Notes under the pieces: generated by a model
Databases searched by the model: none
What the model was told of the DNA's origin: nothing
Seen by the model: only the letters and a program-made list of their open reading frames with translations
In this document: piece after piece, positions 32,236-41,026 of the stretch
Position numbering within the stretch: the first letter of the stretch is position 1
How the letters are laid out: the number at the start of each line of letters is the position of its first letter
Origin: Anaerotruncus colihominis
Lineage (GTDB): Bacteria; Bacillota; Clostridia; Oscillospirales; Ruminococcaceae
Assembly (NCBI GenBank): GCA_025146135.1
Contig: CP102255.1
Span: 3,224,001-3,288,000, forward strand
Direction: 5' to 3'
Length of the DNA stretch: 64,000 nucleotides
Made by a program: the position numbers and the translations under genes

Positions 32236-34641
32236 ATGGGAATCGATACAAAAAAGCACTATACAAAGGCCGTCCTGGAAAACCTGATCCTGGATACCTT
32301 TAAAAACGATATGCTGATCGATCCGGAGCACGCTTCGGATGAGGCGTACTATGAGGCGCTGTGCCGTGTAACGCGCGGTATCCTCAGTGAAAAATACAAA
32401 TTTTTTGATGCGCACAACAACGCGCGCGCCCGCAAAAAGGTTTACTACATGAGCATGGAATTCCTGATGGGACGTTCGCTCAAGAATAGCCTTTACAACC
32501 TCGGCATCCAGGACGCCATGACGGCCGCCCTGGACAGTCTGGGCGTCGATATCGAGCGCATGTATGCGCTTGAGCCGGACGCGGGGCTTGGAAACGGCGG
32601 GCTTGGCCGCCTGGCGGCATGCTATCTCGACGCGATGGCCACCAACGAGCTGCCTGCCATGGGCTATTCCATCCTGTATGAATACGGTATCTTCAAGCAG
32701 CGCATCATCGACGGCTGGCAGACGGAAACGCCCGACTACTGGCTGCCGGGCGGCAGCGTCTGGCTGAAGGTCAAACCGGACCGCACCGTGCCGGTTAAAT
32801 TCGGCGGCCGCATCGAGGAGGGCTGGTCCGGCGGGCATCACTGGGTCAATCATGTCGAGTATCAGACCGTTTACGCCGTGCCGCACGATATGTATGTACC
32901 CGGCTTCGACAGCGAGGGCGTCGCGGTGCTGCGCCTGTGGAAAGCCAAAAGCCCCGGCTTTGACATGGAAGCTTTCAACCGCGGCGACTATGTCAATTCC
33001 GTCGGCGCCGCCTCCGCAGCGGAAGCGATCTCCAAGGTCCTTTATCCCAATGACAACCATGCCGAGGGCAAGATGCTGCGCCTCAAGCAGCAATACTTTT
33101 TGACCGCCGCCTCGATTTCAGATATTGTGCGCCGCCATCTGGCGCTTTACGGCACGCTTGACAATTTTGGCGAAAAGAACGCTGTCCAGATCAACGACAC
33201 GCATCCCACGCTCGCCATCCCCGAACTGATGCGCGTGCTGCTTGACGACTGCGGCTACGGGTGGGATCAGGCATGGAGGATCGTGACGGATACCTTCGCC
33301 TATACCAACCATACCGTCATGGCCGAGGCGCTCGAAAAGTGGAACGAGGACATCTTCCGCAACCTGCTTCCGCGTATCTATATGATCGTGCAGGAGATCG
33401 ACCGCCGCTTCTGCGAGCTGCTGCGCGAAACGTATCATTACGACCAGTACGATATTGACCGTATGCGCGTCATTTACGATTATCAGGTGCGCATGGCCAA
33501 TCTGGCCGTCATCGCCTCGCACTGTGTCAACGGCGTTTCCAAGCTGCATTCACAGATCATCAAGGACAGCGTATTCCACGACTACTATAAACTAACGCCC
33601 GATAAATTCAAGAACGTCACAAACGGCATCGCCTCACGCCGCTGGCTTTACCAGTCCAACCCCGGGCTGACAAAGCTTCTGTTTGACACCATCGGCGACA
33701 GCTGGCTGCACGATATGTCGCATTTGGGCCGTTTCGAACGGTTCGCCAGCGATAAACAGGCGCTCGAACGGCTTGCCGCTGTTAAGAAGGAAAACAAACA
33801 GCGTCTCGCCAAATATGTGCTTGACGCTTCCGGCGTTACGCTCAACACCGATTCCATCTTTGATGTGCAGGTCAAGCGCCTGCACGAATATAAGCGGCAG
33901 CATCTCAATGCGCTGCATATCCTGACAGAGTATCTTTGGCTTAAGGATAATCCAAACGCGCCGTTTGTGCCAAAGACGTATATCTTCGGCGCGAAGGCCG
34001 CGCCCGGATACTTTTTGGCCAAACAGATCATCAAGTTCATCTGCACTTTGCGCGATATGATTGAGGGCGATGCGGCTGTACGCGATAAGTTGCGCATTGT
34101 ATTTTTGGAAAATTACAGCGTCACAATCTCCGAGCTGCTGATGCCTGCCAGCGAAATCTCCGAGCAGATCTCTCTGGCGGGGACCGAGGCAAGCGGCACC
34201 GGCAATATGAAGCTGATGCTCAACGGCGCGATCACGCTCGGTACGCTTGACGGCGCGAATATTGAAATCGGCGAGCATGCCGGCAGCGAAAACATCCTGA
34301 TCTTTGGTATGACCACCGAGGAGGTCGACGCCCTGCGCGCGGCCGGCTATCATCCGTCGGACTTTATCCGCGACAATTATCTGCGCCGCGCGCTTGATAT
34401 GCTCTCTGCGGGTATCTGCAACCAGCAATTCCCCGACATCGCCAACTCCCTGCGCTTTAACGACCCGTATATGGTTCTTGCCGATTTTATATCGTACCGG
34501 GATATCCAAAAAAAGGCGTCCGAGCTTTATACGCGGTCTGAAGGCTGGCAGCGCATGTCGCTTCACAACATCGCAGCCTCGGGGTATTTCTGCGCCGACC
34601 GTTCCATCAACGATTACAGCCACTATATCTGGAACCTTTAA
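32236..34641 (+). CDS. glgP: Glycogen/starch alpha-glucan phosphorylase
   Basis: An 801-residue GT35 phosphorylase that releases glucose-1-phosphate from alpha-1,4-glucans using PLP. ATG 32236 (MGIDTKKHYTKAVLEN) is fixed by CGGGAGG just upstream; the frame stays open 39 codons further but that is leader. Conserved parts include YYMSMEFLMGRSL, GLGNGGLGRLAACYLDAMA, NDTHPTLAIPELMR and the PLP-lysine region EASGTGNMKLMLNGA near residues 650-664. It is followed by a GH13 enzyme on the same strand. Confidence 0.97.
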   Translation: MGIDTKKHYTKAVLENLILDTFKNDMLIDPEHASDEAYYEALCRVTRGILSEKYKFFDAHNNARARKKVYYMSMEFLMGRSLKNSLYNLGIQDAMTAALDSLGVDIERMYALEPDAGLGNGGLGRLAACYLDAMATNELPAMGYSILYEYGIFKQRIIDGWQTETPDYWLPGGSVWLKVKPDRTVPVKFGGRIEEGWSGGHHWVNHVEYQTVYAVPHDMYVPGFDSEGVAVLRLWKAKSPGFDMEAFNRGDYVNSVGAASAAEAISKVLYPNDNHAEGKMLRLKQQYFLTAASISDIVRRHLALYGTLDNFGEKNAVQINDTHPTLAIPELMRVLLDDCGYGWDQAWRIVTDTFAYTNHTVMAEALEKWNEDIFRNLLPRIYMIVQEIDRRFCELLRETYHYDQYDIDRMRVIYDYQVRMANLAVIASHCVNGVSKLHSQIIKDSVFHDYYKLTPDKFKNVTNGIASRRWLYQSNPGLTKLLFDTIGDSWLHDMSHLGRFERFASDKQALERLAAVKKENKQRLAKYVLDASGVTLNTDSIFDVQVKRLHEYKRQHLNALHILTEYLWLKDNPNAPFVPKTYIFGAKAAPGYFLAKQIIKFICTLRDMIEGDAAVRDKLRIVFLENYSVTISELLMPASEISEQISLAGTEASGTGNMKLMLNGAITLGTLDGANIEIGEHAGSENILIFGMTTEEVDALRAAGYHPSDFIRDNYLRRALDMLSAGICNQQFPDIANSLRFNDPYMVLADFISYRDIQKKASELYTRSEGWQRMSLHNIAASGYFCADRSINDYSHYIWNL

Positions 34642-34740
34642 GGCGCGTGCAATCCGTGCGCGGATTGCGCACCGCCGGTCGGGCAAGCCGCGGCGGCGCC
34701 CCTTTTCGCGCCTCATGGGACAGGCGCAGCCTGCATAAGC

Positions 34741-34855
34741 GCAGCGCCCGCCCCACTGTTCGCGGCGCAGCCTGTAAGGCCGCAGTGTCAAACCCACTGT
34801 TTGCGGCGCAGCCGACTAAAGTTTTTCGCTGAGGCCTTTTTTTCGAAAAGGCCGG
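34741..34855 (+). repeat. Dispersed intergenic repeat, copy 3
   Basis: One partial and one fuller unit: CCCACTGTTCGCGGCGCAGC (34752 on), then CCCACTGTTTGCGGCGCAGC, GACTAAAGTTTTTCG and GGCCTTTTTTTCGAAAAGGCC. The terminal stem differs from other copies but keeps pairing. It lies between glgP and the GH13 gene. Confidence 0.8.
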
Positions 34856-34873
34856 GAGAAAGGAGCGACGAGG

Positions 34874-36736
34874 GTGAGCAATTTTCTGTATGACAGCCGG
34901 GACGCCCGCTGCAAGACGCCGTTCGGCGCGGCCGCGACGGACGAGGTTGTACATTTCAGAGTCTTTCTGCCGATCTCCTATCAGCTTCGCGACCCATGCC
35001 TGCTGATGTATAAGGCCGACCGGTGGGATTGCCCGGAACGCATCCCCATGCATCACGATTCAAGCGACGGCGTCACATCGGCGTATGACTGCATCTTTTA
35101 CGCGCCCGACCCGCAGCTTTATTTTTATCTGTTTGAGGTCACGGGCGTCAACGGCACGCTGCGCATCGCGCGCGGGCAGGACGGATTCGGCGCGCTATTT
35201 CCGGACGGCGGCGAGATGTGGCAGCTTACAATATACGACCGGCATATGAAAACGCCCGACTTTCTTAAATCAGGCGTCATGTATCAGATTTTCCCCGACC
35301 GCTTCTGTGCCTCCGGTACGCCGAAAACGGATGTCCCGGGCGACCGCAACATGCATACCGACTGGTACGAGCTTCCGGTATACCGGCCGGATCAGGACGG
35401 CAGGATTACTAATTCAGACTATTTCGGCGGCGATCTGCGCGGCATCATTGAGAAGCTGCCCTATCTGGAAAGCCTTGGCGTGACGGTGCTCTATCTCAAT
35501 CCAATTTTTGAGGCCCATTCCAACCATCGCTACAACACGGCCAACTATGAAAAAATTGACCCGCTGCTCGGCAGCGAGGCGGATCTGCGCGCGCTTTGCG
35601 CCGAGGCCAGGCGATACGGAATGTCTGTCATCCTTGACGGCGTGTTTAACCATACCGGTGCCGACAGCGTTTATTTCAACAAGTTCCGCCGTTACGGAGA
35701 CGGCGGCGCGTACAACGATCCCAACAGCCCTTACCGCAGCTGGTACCAGTTTAAAAACTGGCCCAATGAATACGACAGCTGGTGGGGTTTTACTGAGCTT
35801 CCGAATCTCAACGAACAGGAACCGGCCTACAGCTCGTTTATCTGCGGGGAAAACGGTGTGCTGCGCAAGTGGATGCGCGCGGGCGTTGCGGGCTGGCGGC
35901 TCGATGTGGCCGATGAGCTTCCCGACGCGTTTCTCGATCAGATTACGGCCGCCGTCAAGGCGGAAAACCCACAGGGCGCGGTGATCGGCGAGGTCTGGGA
36001 GGATGCTTCGACAAAATGCGCCTACGGCGTGCGCCGCCGTTATCTTCTCGGCGGACAGCTCGATTCCGTCATGAACTATCCGTTCAAGGACGCCATTCTT
36101 GCTTTTGTGCGCGGCGGCGACTGTTACCGCCTGTACATGACGGTCATGGACATCCTTGAGCATTATCCCAAGCCGGTGCTCGACGTACTGATGAATTCGC
36201 TTTCGACGCACGACGTGGAACGCGCGCTGACCGCCCTGGCCGGACAGCCTGTCGGCGGCAACGGGCGCGAGTGGCAGGGACAGAACAACACGCTTTCCCG
36301 CGACCGCTATGAGCTTGGCAAAAAGCTGCTGCGCCTTGCGGCGGTGATCCAATACGCACTGCCGGGTATCCCATGCCTTTATTACGGCGACGAGGCCGGG
36401 CTGTATGGCTATAAGGACCCGTTTAATCGCAGTTGTTACCCCTGGGGCCGTGAGGACGCCGATCTGATCGAAACGTTCCGCCAGCTTGGACGCGTGCGCC
36501 GCGACTACCCGTCGTTGTCGACAGGCGGCTTCTGCCCGGTTTCATTCACCGCGAGCGTCGTCTCTTTTATCCGCGACTGCGGCGAGGAGTCGCTGTATAT
36601 CGCTGTCAACCGCACGGATCAGCCCGCAAAAACTGTCGTTCCGGCTGAATTCCGCGGCGCTGTCCCACTGTTCGGAGCGCTTGCAAAAGGCGATCTGCTC
36701 GCGCCTTACAACGCGGTCATCCTGGCGGCGCGCTGA
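34874..36736 (+). CDS. GH13 alpha-glycosidase (neopullulanase/cyclomaltodextrinase-like)
   Basis: A 620-residue GH13 enzyme with an N-terminal beta domain (about 1-125) typical of neopullulanase/cyclomaltodextrinase types, a catalytic barrel and a C-terminal beta domain. The catalytic triad is Asp in GWRLDVADE (near residue 343), Glu in VIGEVWED (near 373) and Asp in LSTHDVER (near 446); VILDGVFNHTG carries the conserved region I. It has no signal peptide, so it acts on internal or imported glucans, feeding glgP. The start is GTG 34874 with AAAGGAG upstream. The exact bond preference is unresolved. Confidence 0.9.
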   Translation: MSNFLYDSRDARCKTPFGAAATDEVVHFRVFLPISYQLRDPCLLMYKADRWDCPERIPMHHDSSDGVTSAYDCIFYAPDPQLYFYLFEVTGVNGTLRIARGQDGFGALFPDGGEMWQLTIYDRHMKTPDFLKSGVMYQIFPDRFCASGTPKTDVPGDRNMHTDWYELPVYRPDQDGRITNSDYFGGDLRGIIEKLPYLESLGVTVLYLNPIFEAHSNHRYNTANYEKIDPLLGSEADLRALCAEARRYGMSVILDGVFNHTGADSVYFNKFRRYGDGGAYNDPNSPYRSWYQFKNWPNEYDSWWGFTELPNLNEQEPAYSSFICGENGVLRKWMRAGVAGWRLDVADELPDAFLDQITAAVKAENPQGAVIGEVWEDASTKCAYGVRRRYLLGGQLDSVMNYPFKDAILAFVRGGDCYRLYMTVMDILEHYPKPVLDVLMNSLSTHDVERALTALAGQPVGGNGREWQGQNNTLSRDRYELGKKLLRLAAVIQYALPGIPCLYYGDEAGLYGYKDPFNRSCYPWGREDADLIETFRQLGRVRRDYPSLSTGGFCPVSFTASVVSFIRDCGEESLYIAVNRTDQPAKTVVPAEFRGAVPLFGALAKGDLLAPYNAVILAAR

Positions 36737-36916
36737 CTGCGGACTTAGAAGCTGTACCAACGGAGGACGCATACGCCTTGACGGAAAATTTCCCGTCCAG
36801 ACCGCGTCAGAATAACTTGAACCCCGTCAGGGTCCCCGCGCTTTCCTTCCTTGCCGTACAGGAACTTTTCCGCCAATCCATGCCCTTTCTCCAATCGCTA
36901 CAGCTCCTGACAGTAT

Positions 36917-36960
36917 AAATCCCCCTCACGGTGCAAACACTGGTATCATGAGGGGGATTT
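36917..36960 (+). terminator. Hairpin that overlaps the next gene's Shine-Dalgarno
   Basis: The 12-bp arms 36917-36928 and 36949-36960 pair perfectly and are followed by TTTTTA, giving a terminator for the GH13 gene. The right arm is also the GAGGGGG ribosome site of the ABC ATPase at 36966, so the same hairpin would hide it. The interval 36737-36916 holds nothing else I can name. Confidence 0.65.
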
Positions 36961-36965
36961 TTATC

Positions 36966-37649
36966 ATGCCGCTTGTCCAGTTGACCGATTTATGCAAGAT
37001 ATACAGCGCCGGCGACAACGAGGTGCGTGCGCTCGGCGGCGTATCGCTTTCAATCGAAGCCGGTGAATTTGTAGCGATCACCGGTCAGTCCGGCTCGGGC
37101 AAATCGACGCTGATGAATATGCTCGGCTGTCTTGACGCGCCGGACGCCGGCTCATATCTGCTCGACGGAAAAAATGTGGCCGATATCCCTGAAACCGTTT
37201 TGGCCGGCATCCGCAACCGCAGAATCGGCTTTATTTTTCAAAGCTTCAACCTGATCCCCAGTTTGACCGCGTTAGAAAATGTTGAATTGCCGCTGATCTA
37301 CCGCAGAATACCCCGGCGGGAACGGCTGCGTCTGGCGCAGGAGGCGCTTGAGCGCGTCGGGATCGCCAACCGGATGCGCCACTACCCCGCCCAACTGTCG
37401 GGCGGCCAGCAGCAGCGCGCCGCAATCGCCCGGGCGATCGCAGCCAAACCGCCGATTATTCTGGCGGATGAACCGACCGGCAACCTCGATTCGGCGGCGG
37501 GCGCGCAAGTGATGGGCATTCTGCGCACACTGCATGGCGAGGGACATACCATCATTTTGATTACGCATGATGAATCGATTGCTTCCTCTGCTGGCCGGCT
37601 GATCCGCATCATCGATGGCCGCGTTGTCTCGGACAGCCGGCAAACATAA
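36966..37649 (+). CDS. ABC transporter ATP-binding protein, MacB/LolD type, without adjacent permease
   Basis: A 227-residue ATPase with Walker A GQSGSGKST (about residues 37-45), Q-loop FQSFNLIP, signature LSGGQQQRAAIARA, Walker B IILADEPTG and H-loop ITHD. This type normally works with a FtsX-like permease to move lipoproteins, peptides or drugs, but no permease lies beside it. ATG 36966 follows GAGGGGG. The next genes encode a ferredoxin and a membrane iron-sulfur protein, recalling the NosF-type neighbourhoods of metal-centre assembly; this is inference. Confidence 0.88.
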   Translation: MPLVQLTDLCKIYSAGDNEVRALGGVSLSIEAGEFVAITGQSGSGKSTLMNMLGCLDAPDAGSYLLDGKNVADIPETVLAGIRNRRIGFIFQSFNLIPSLTALENVELPLIYRRIPRRERLRLAQEALERVGIANRMRHYPAQLSGGQQQRAAIARAIAAKPPIILADEPTGNLDSAAGAQVMGILRTLHGEGHTIILITHDESIASSAGRLIRIIDGRVVSDSRQT

Positions 37650-37739
37650 CCCTATGGTGATCAAGTCACTGTGCACCGCGCCGCCAGCCTGATAAAATAA
37701 ACGCATTCTGGCCATCCGGCTGATCAAGGAGGATGCTTT

Positions 37740-37952
37740 ATGAATCAGGTGAAACGGACTGCACGCAGAGCCTTTGTCGCATCGTCTGACTGCGTCGCCT
37801 GCGGCTGCTGCGTCAAGGTCTGCCCTAAATCCGCCATTCAAATCGCACGCGGCGTTACAGCCGCAGTCGATTTGGAAAAATGCGTCGGCTGCGGCCGCTG
37901 TGCGAAGGAATGTCCCGCGACGGTAATCACGATTCGGGAGGCTACGCTGTGA
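37740..37952 (+). CDS. Small 2x[4Fe-4S] ferredoxin
   Basis: A 70-residue protein with two CxxCxxCxxxCP motifs: CVACGCCVKVCP and CVGCGRCAKECP. These bind two [4Fe-4S] clusters for low-potential electron transfer. ATG 37740 follows AAGGAGGA. Its last codons overlap the next gene by 4 bases (GTGA), so the two are translationally coupled and the ferredoxin probably passes electrons to or from that membrane protein. Confidence 0.92.
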   Translation: MNQVKRTARRAFVASSDCVACGCCVKVCPKSAIQIARGVTAAVDLEKCVGCGRCAKECPATVITIREATL

Positions 37953-38536
37953 AAAAGCATTGGTACGATTATCTTTGGATCGCATCCCTGGCTTATCTTA
38001 TGCTTGGATTTTTCAACATCCTGTTTGCCTGGATCGGCCTGCTGTGCTTTTTTATCCCGCTTTTGATCGCAATTGCAGGCGGTGGGAAGGGGTACTGCAA
38101 CCGTTACTGCGGACGCGGGCAGTTGTTCGGCCTTCTTGGCGGGAAATTCGGATTGTCACGCAAAAAAGATATTCCGAATTGGATGAAAAGCAAATGGTTC
38201 CGTTATGGATTTTTGATCTTCTTTTTGATTATGTTCCTTCAGATGCTCTGGGCCACATATCTGGTGTTTGCGGGTACACAGGATCTCCGCCATGTTGTCA
38301 CACTGCTTTGGACGTTTAAGCTGCCCTGGAGCTGGGCGTATCACGGGACGCTGGTACATACAGGCGTGGCGCAGTTCGCCTTTGGGTTTTACAGCGTCAT
38401 GCTGACCTCCACGGTGCTCGGACTTGTCACCATGGTTTTGTTCAAACCGCGTTCCTGGTGCGTTTACTGTCCGATGGGCACGATGACCCAACTGATCTGC
38501 AAGGCAAAGAACGCCGCCGGGTCCGGCTGTCGCTGA
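37949..38536 (+). CDS. NapH-like membrane protein with CxxxC and CxxC iron-sulfur motifs
   Basis: A 195-residue membrane protein beginning at GTG 37949. It has about four to five hydrophobic helices (near residues 9-45, 88-110 and 140-165) and two cysteine clusters, CNRYCGRG after the second helix and CVYCPMGTMTQ at the end, as in NapH/NosR/RdxA-type 4Fe-4S proteins. It would relay electrons across or along the membrane with the coupled ferredoxin. The terminal acceptor is not encoded nearby. Confidence 0.8.
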   Translation: MKKHWYDYLWIASLAYLMLGFFNILFAWIGLLCFFIPLLIAIAGGGKGYCNRYCGRGQLFGLLGGKFGLSRKKDIPNWMKSKWFRYGFLIFFLIMFLQMLWATYLVFAGTQDLRHVVTLLWTFKLPWSWAYHGTLVHTGVAQFAFGFYSVMLTSTVLGLVTMVLFKPRSWCVYCPMGTMTQLICKAKNAAGSGCR

Positions 38537-38602
38537 ACTGCTCAGACAGGGCAGCCGGGCGGCGCACCTGGAATTTCCATGTGATTTGATTGGGGTCCCC
38601 CC

Positions 38603-38631
38603 TTCCAAAAGGCGACAATATACGCTAAAAT
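38603..38631 (+). promoter_or_regulatory. Candidate promoter of the GH25 gene
   Basis: TTCCAA (38603-38608), 17 bases, then TAAAAT (38626-38631), about 45 bases before the start codon. Confidence 0.5.
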
Positions 38632-38675
38632 AGAACAGGAAAGCGTACAACATACTGGAAGGAAGGAGCACCCCC

Positions 38676-39746
38676 ATGCAACTGAAAAAAAACGCACGCA
38701 TCCTGTCCGCGCTGCTGGCCGCGGCGCTGGTCGCCCTGACGCCCGCCGCCTCGGTCAGCGCCGCCGGACGCCTGCTCAAGCCTGTTGACGAAGCCGGCTA
38801 TGAGGAGCCTGACGACCGGACCGGTTCCGGTTCAGCTTCCGTTTCAAGCGGAGCGAACATTTCTGTCAAGCTGCTCAAGCAGGTGGCCAGGGATTACGAT
38901 ATCGACCCGGATTTTCTCGATGAAATCGACGGCAAAAAATCGATCCGGCAATCAACGCTCAAAAGCTACGCGCGCGAATACGGTTTGCCCGCGCAGTATG
39001 TCCAGCGGTTTTTTGACGACTGTTTCGTATTCAAAACAGGCAATACGCTTGAATACATACCGATTGAATCCGGCATACCCAAAAACCATATCGATTGGAA
39101 CAGCCTGACGCGCCGTTCAAACGGTGAACTGCGCTATGGCAACGCGCGCAAGGGCATTGACGTGTCGGAATTCCAGGGTACGATCAACTGGGACCAGGTC
39201 AAGGCATCGGGCGTCGATTTTGCGTTTATCCGCGTTGGTTACCGCGGCTACGGCACAGGCAAGCTCAACTACGACAGCCGTTACCAGCAGAATATTGAAG
39301 GCGCGCTCGACGCGGGCATCGACGTGGGCGTCTATTTTTACTCGCAGGCGGTCAACCGCTCGGAGGCGCTCGAGGAAGCGCGTATGCTGCTCGATGCAAT
39401 CGATGGATACGATATCACCTATCCGGTTGTGCTCGATATCGAAGGCGCGCCTTCCGCCAGCGCCCGCACCAGCAGGCTGACGCCTCGGACGACGACCCAG
39501 ATTGTCGACGCGTTCTGCGGCGCGGTCGAGGACGCGGGCTATACGCCGATGGTTTACAGCTATACCAAATGGTTTATTGAAAAGATGGATCTGGCCGCCA
39601 TCAGCGAATACGACGTCTGGCTGGCGCAGTATTACAAGGTCCCGTTCTACCCCTACAAGCTCGATATCCTGCAATACTCGAGCACCGGACGCGTCAACGG
39701 GATCAGCGGCAATGTTGATATGAATATCGCCTTTACCAGATATTAA
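38676..39746 (+). CDS. Secreted GH25 lysozyme-like muramidase
   Basis: A 356-residue secreted protein. A signal peptide (residues 1-29: basic start, LSALLAAALVALTPAA core, cleavage after SVSAA) is followed by a helical region (about 60-145) of unknown role. The GH25 barrel (about 160-356) has GIDVSEFQGTINWDQVK, with one catalytic Asp, and YPVVLDIEGA, with the Asp/Glu pair. It cleaves the muramic acid-glucosamine bond of peptidoglycan, probably in wall turnover. A clear AAGGAAGGAG precedes ATG 38676. Confidence 0.93.
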   Translation: MQLKKNARILSALLAAALVALTPAASVSAAGRLLKPVDEAGYEEPDDRTGSGSASVSSGANISVKLLKQVARDYDIDPDFLDEIDGKKSIRQSTLKSYAREYGLPAQYVQRFFDDCFVFKTGNTLEYIPIESGIPKNHIDWNSLTRRSNGELRYGNARKGIDVSEFQGTINWDQVKASGVDFAFIRVGYRGYGTGKLNYDSRYQQNIEGALDAGIDVGVYFYSQAVNRSEALEEARMLLDAIDGYDITYPVVLDIEGAPSASARTSRLTPRTTTQIVDAFCGAVEDAGYTPMVYSYTKWFIEKMDLAAISEYDVWLAQYYKVPFYPYKLDILQYSSTGRVNGISGNVDMNIAFTRY

Positions 39747-39792
39747 AGCATAAAGAAACGGACCCCGCGCGGGGTCCGTTTCTTTATGCTTT
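39745..39792. terminator. 48-bp perfect palindrome shared by two convergent genes
   Basis: Arms 39745-39768 and 39769-39792 are perfect complements with no loop. The GH25 stop (39744-39746) and the nrdG stop (39784-39786) both fall in or at the palindrome, and A/T tracts occur on both outer sides, so one element terminates both transcripts. Confidence 0.9.
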
Positions 39793-40284
39793 AGCCGCAT
39801 GGGAGCGGCCGCGCAGATCGATTACACGCTGGTTTTTGCTGCCGCGAAACTGCAGGGACAGATCGCGCTGCGCCTCAATATACGGTCCGTCGATCAGAAG
39901 GTCCGCCAGATCCAAAAGACGCAGAACCGACGGTTCGCTTTCTCCTTTCTGTATCAACTGTTCGTATGTATACCCAGAGTAAACAACAATGCTTTTTCCA
40001 AGCGCCCGGATACGCTCGCCAAGCACGCAGAGCGCCTCGGCCTGGCAAAACGGCTCGCCGCCGGAAAACGTCACGCCGCTCATCAGCGGATCTCCGGCAA
40101 TCTGCCGGACGATCTCGTCCAGGTCGGCGTCATAGCCGCCGCTAAAATCATGCGTCTGCGGGTTGTGGCAGCCGGGGCAATGGTGCGGGCAGCCCTGTAC
40201 AAAGACGACGTAGCGCATGCCGGGTCCGTCAACGATGGAGTCGGAAACGCATCCGGACACGCGCAGGCGCGGCAGCTCGCTCAC
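39784..40284 (-). CDS. nrdG: Anaerobic ribonucleotide reductase activating protein
   Basis: A 166-residue radical-SAM activase that generates the glycyl radical on the class III reductase. It has the cluster motif CPHHCPGCHNPQTHDFSGG near residue 32 and the SAM-binding TFSGGEPFCQAEAL. It overlaps the preceding 57-residue glycyl-radical gene by 4 bases (ATGA). That coupling supports co-production of activase and radical-bearing piece. Confidence 0.95.
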   Translation of the reverse strand: MSELPRLRVSGCVSDSIVDGPGMRYVVFVQGCPHHCPGCHNPQTHDFSGGYDADLDEIVRQIAGDPLMSGVTFSGGEPFCQAEALCVLGERIRALGKSIVVYSGYTYEQLIQKGESEPSVLRLLDLADLLIDGPYIEAQRDLSLQFRGSKNQRVIDLRGRSHAAKA

Positions 40285-40454
40285 AGCTTGACTTCGCGGC
40301 TGACGGTGTGCTTAACGCGCTCGCCTACCTCGGCGCGCTTTGCGTCGTTAAAGCGGTCGAGCGTCCCAACGAGATATCCCGTAATGCGGCGGATCCGCTC
40401 AAAGCCGACGCCCTGTCCAACCATCTGTTCATTGTTGATATTAACCTGTACCAT
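40281..40454 (-). CDS. 57-aa NrdD C-terminal glycyl-radical segment as a separate gene
   Basis: MVQVNINNEQMVGQGVGFER begins a 57-residue protein whose core RRITGYLVGTLDRFNDAKR, followed by AEVGERVKH, matches the extreme C-terminus of class III reductases, where the RxxGYL glycine carries the radical. The large NrdD gene upstream stops before this segment. ATG 40454 follows GGGAGGC; the longer frame upstream runs into repeat DNA and is ignored. I infer that it docks on NrdD to rebuild the active enzyme, and that NrdG activates it. Confidence 0.8.
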   Translation of the reverse strand: MVQVNINNEQMVGQGVGFERIRRITGYLVGTLDRFNDAKRAEVGERVKHTVSREVKL

Positions 40455-40525
40455 CCTGTAAGCCTCCCAAAAAATTTTATGGTTATGAAAGATTCCGTTT
40501 GCTTTCGCCTTCTGCCGCCGAAAAC

Positions 40526-40688
40526 GCAGCGCCTGCCCCACTGTTCGCGGCACAGCCTGTATAAACGCAGCACCAAACCCACTGTTCGCGGCGCAGCCGA
40601 CTAAAGTTTTTTGCCGAGCTTTTTTTCAAAAAAGCGGGGGCGCAGCCGGCTAAAGTTTTTTGGCATACCTTTTTTTCAAAAAAGCCGG
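40526..40688 (+). repeat. Dispersed intergenic repeat, copy 4 (composite)
   Basis: Several units or part-units in a row: CCCACTGTTCGCGGCACAGC, CCCACTGTTCGCGGCGCAGC, GACTAAAGTTTTTTGCCGAG, GCTTTTTTTCAAAAAAGC, then another GGCTAAAGTTTTTTGGCATA and CTTTTTTTCAAAAAAG. It lies between nrdD and the 57-residue gene. Confidence 0.8.
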
Positions 40689-40946
40689 AAAGCGGAGCGC
40701 TTGCAAAATCCACGCCAGCCGCGCGGCGTCTGTCATGGATTTTGCTTGGGGCAGGCGGCGTCCCTAAACAGGCTCTTGCGGCCTGCGGGCCGCGCTTTTT
40801 GTGAGGGCTGCGGCCCGAGATTTAGGGCGCTGCCCTCGGGGAATGACAAAACCCGCAAGGGGCCTTGTCATTCCCCTTCACCCGCCGCCTTTTAAAAAAG
40901 GCGGGCGAAAACTTTTGATCGACGCGGCGTTAACCCTGATCACGCA
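40689..40946. other. Hairpin-rich spacer between two repeat copies
   Basis: No gene is seen. A 12-bp stem (40838-40849 with 40865-40876) topped by a CCC-GCAA-GGG tetraloop helix is followed by a second hairpin around CGCC-TTTTAAAAAA-GGCG (40885-40904). With the flanking repeats it fills the 572 bases between nrdD and its C-terminal piece. Confidence 0.6.
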
Positions 40947-41015
40947 ACGCCCACCCCACTGTTCGCGGCGCAGCCGATTAAAGTTTTTTGCCAAGCTTTT
41001 TTTCAAAAAAGCGGG
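40947..41015 (+). repeat. Dispersed intergenic repeat, copy 5
   Basis: One clean unit: CCCACTGTTCGCGGCGCAGC, GATTAAAGTTTTTTGCCAAG and GCTTTTTTTCAAAAAAGC, ending 12 bases before the nrdD stop. Confidence 0.8.
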
Positions 41016-41026
41016 GAAAGGCGTGC

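Noticed and set aside
37657..37669. CRP/FNR-like palindrome GTGA-N5-TCAC before the ferredoxin gene
   Set aside because: The spacer is 5 rather than 6 bases and no clear promoter lies beside it.
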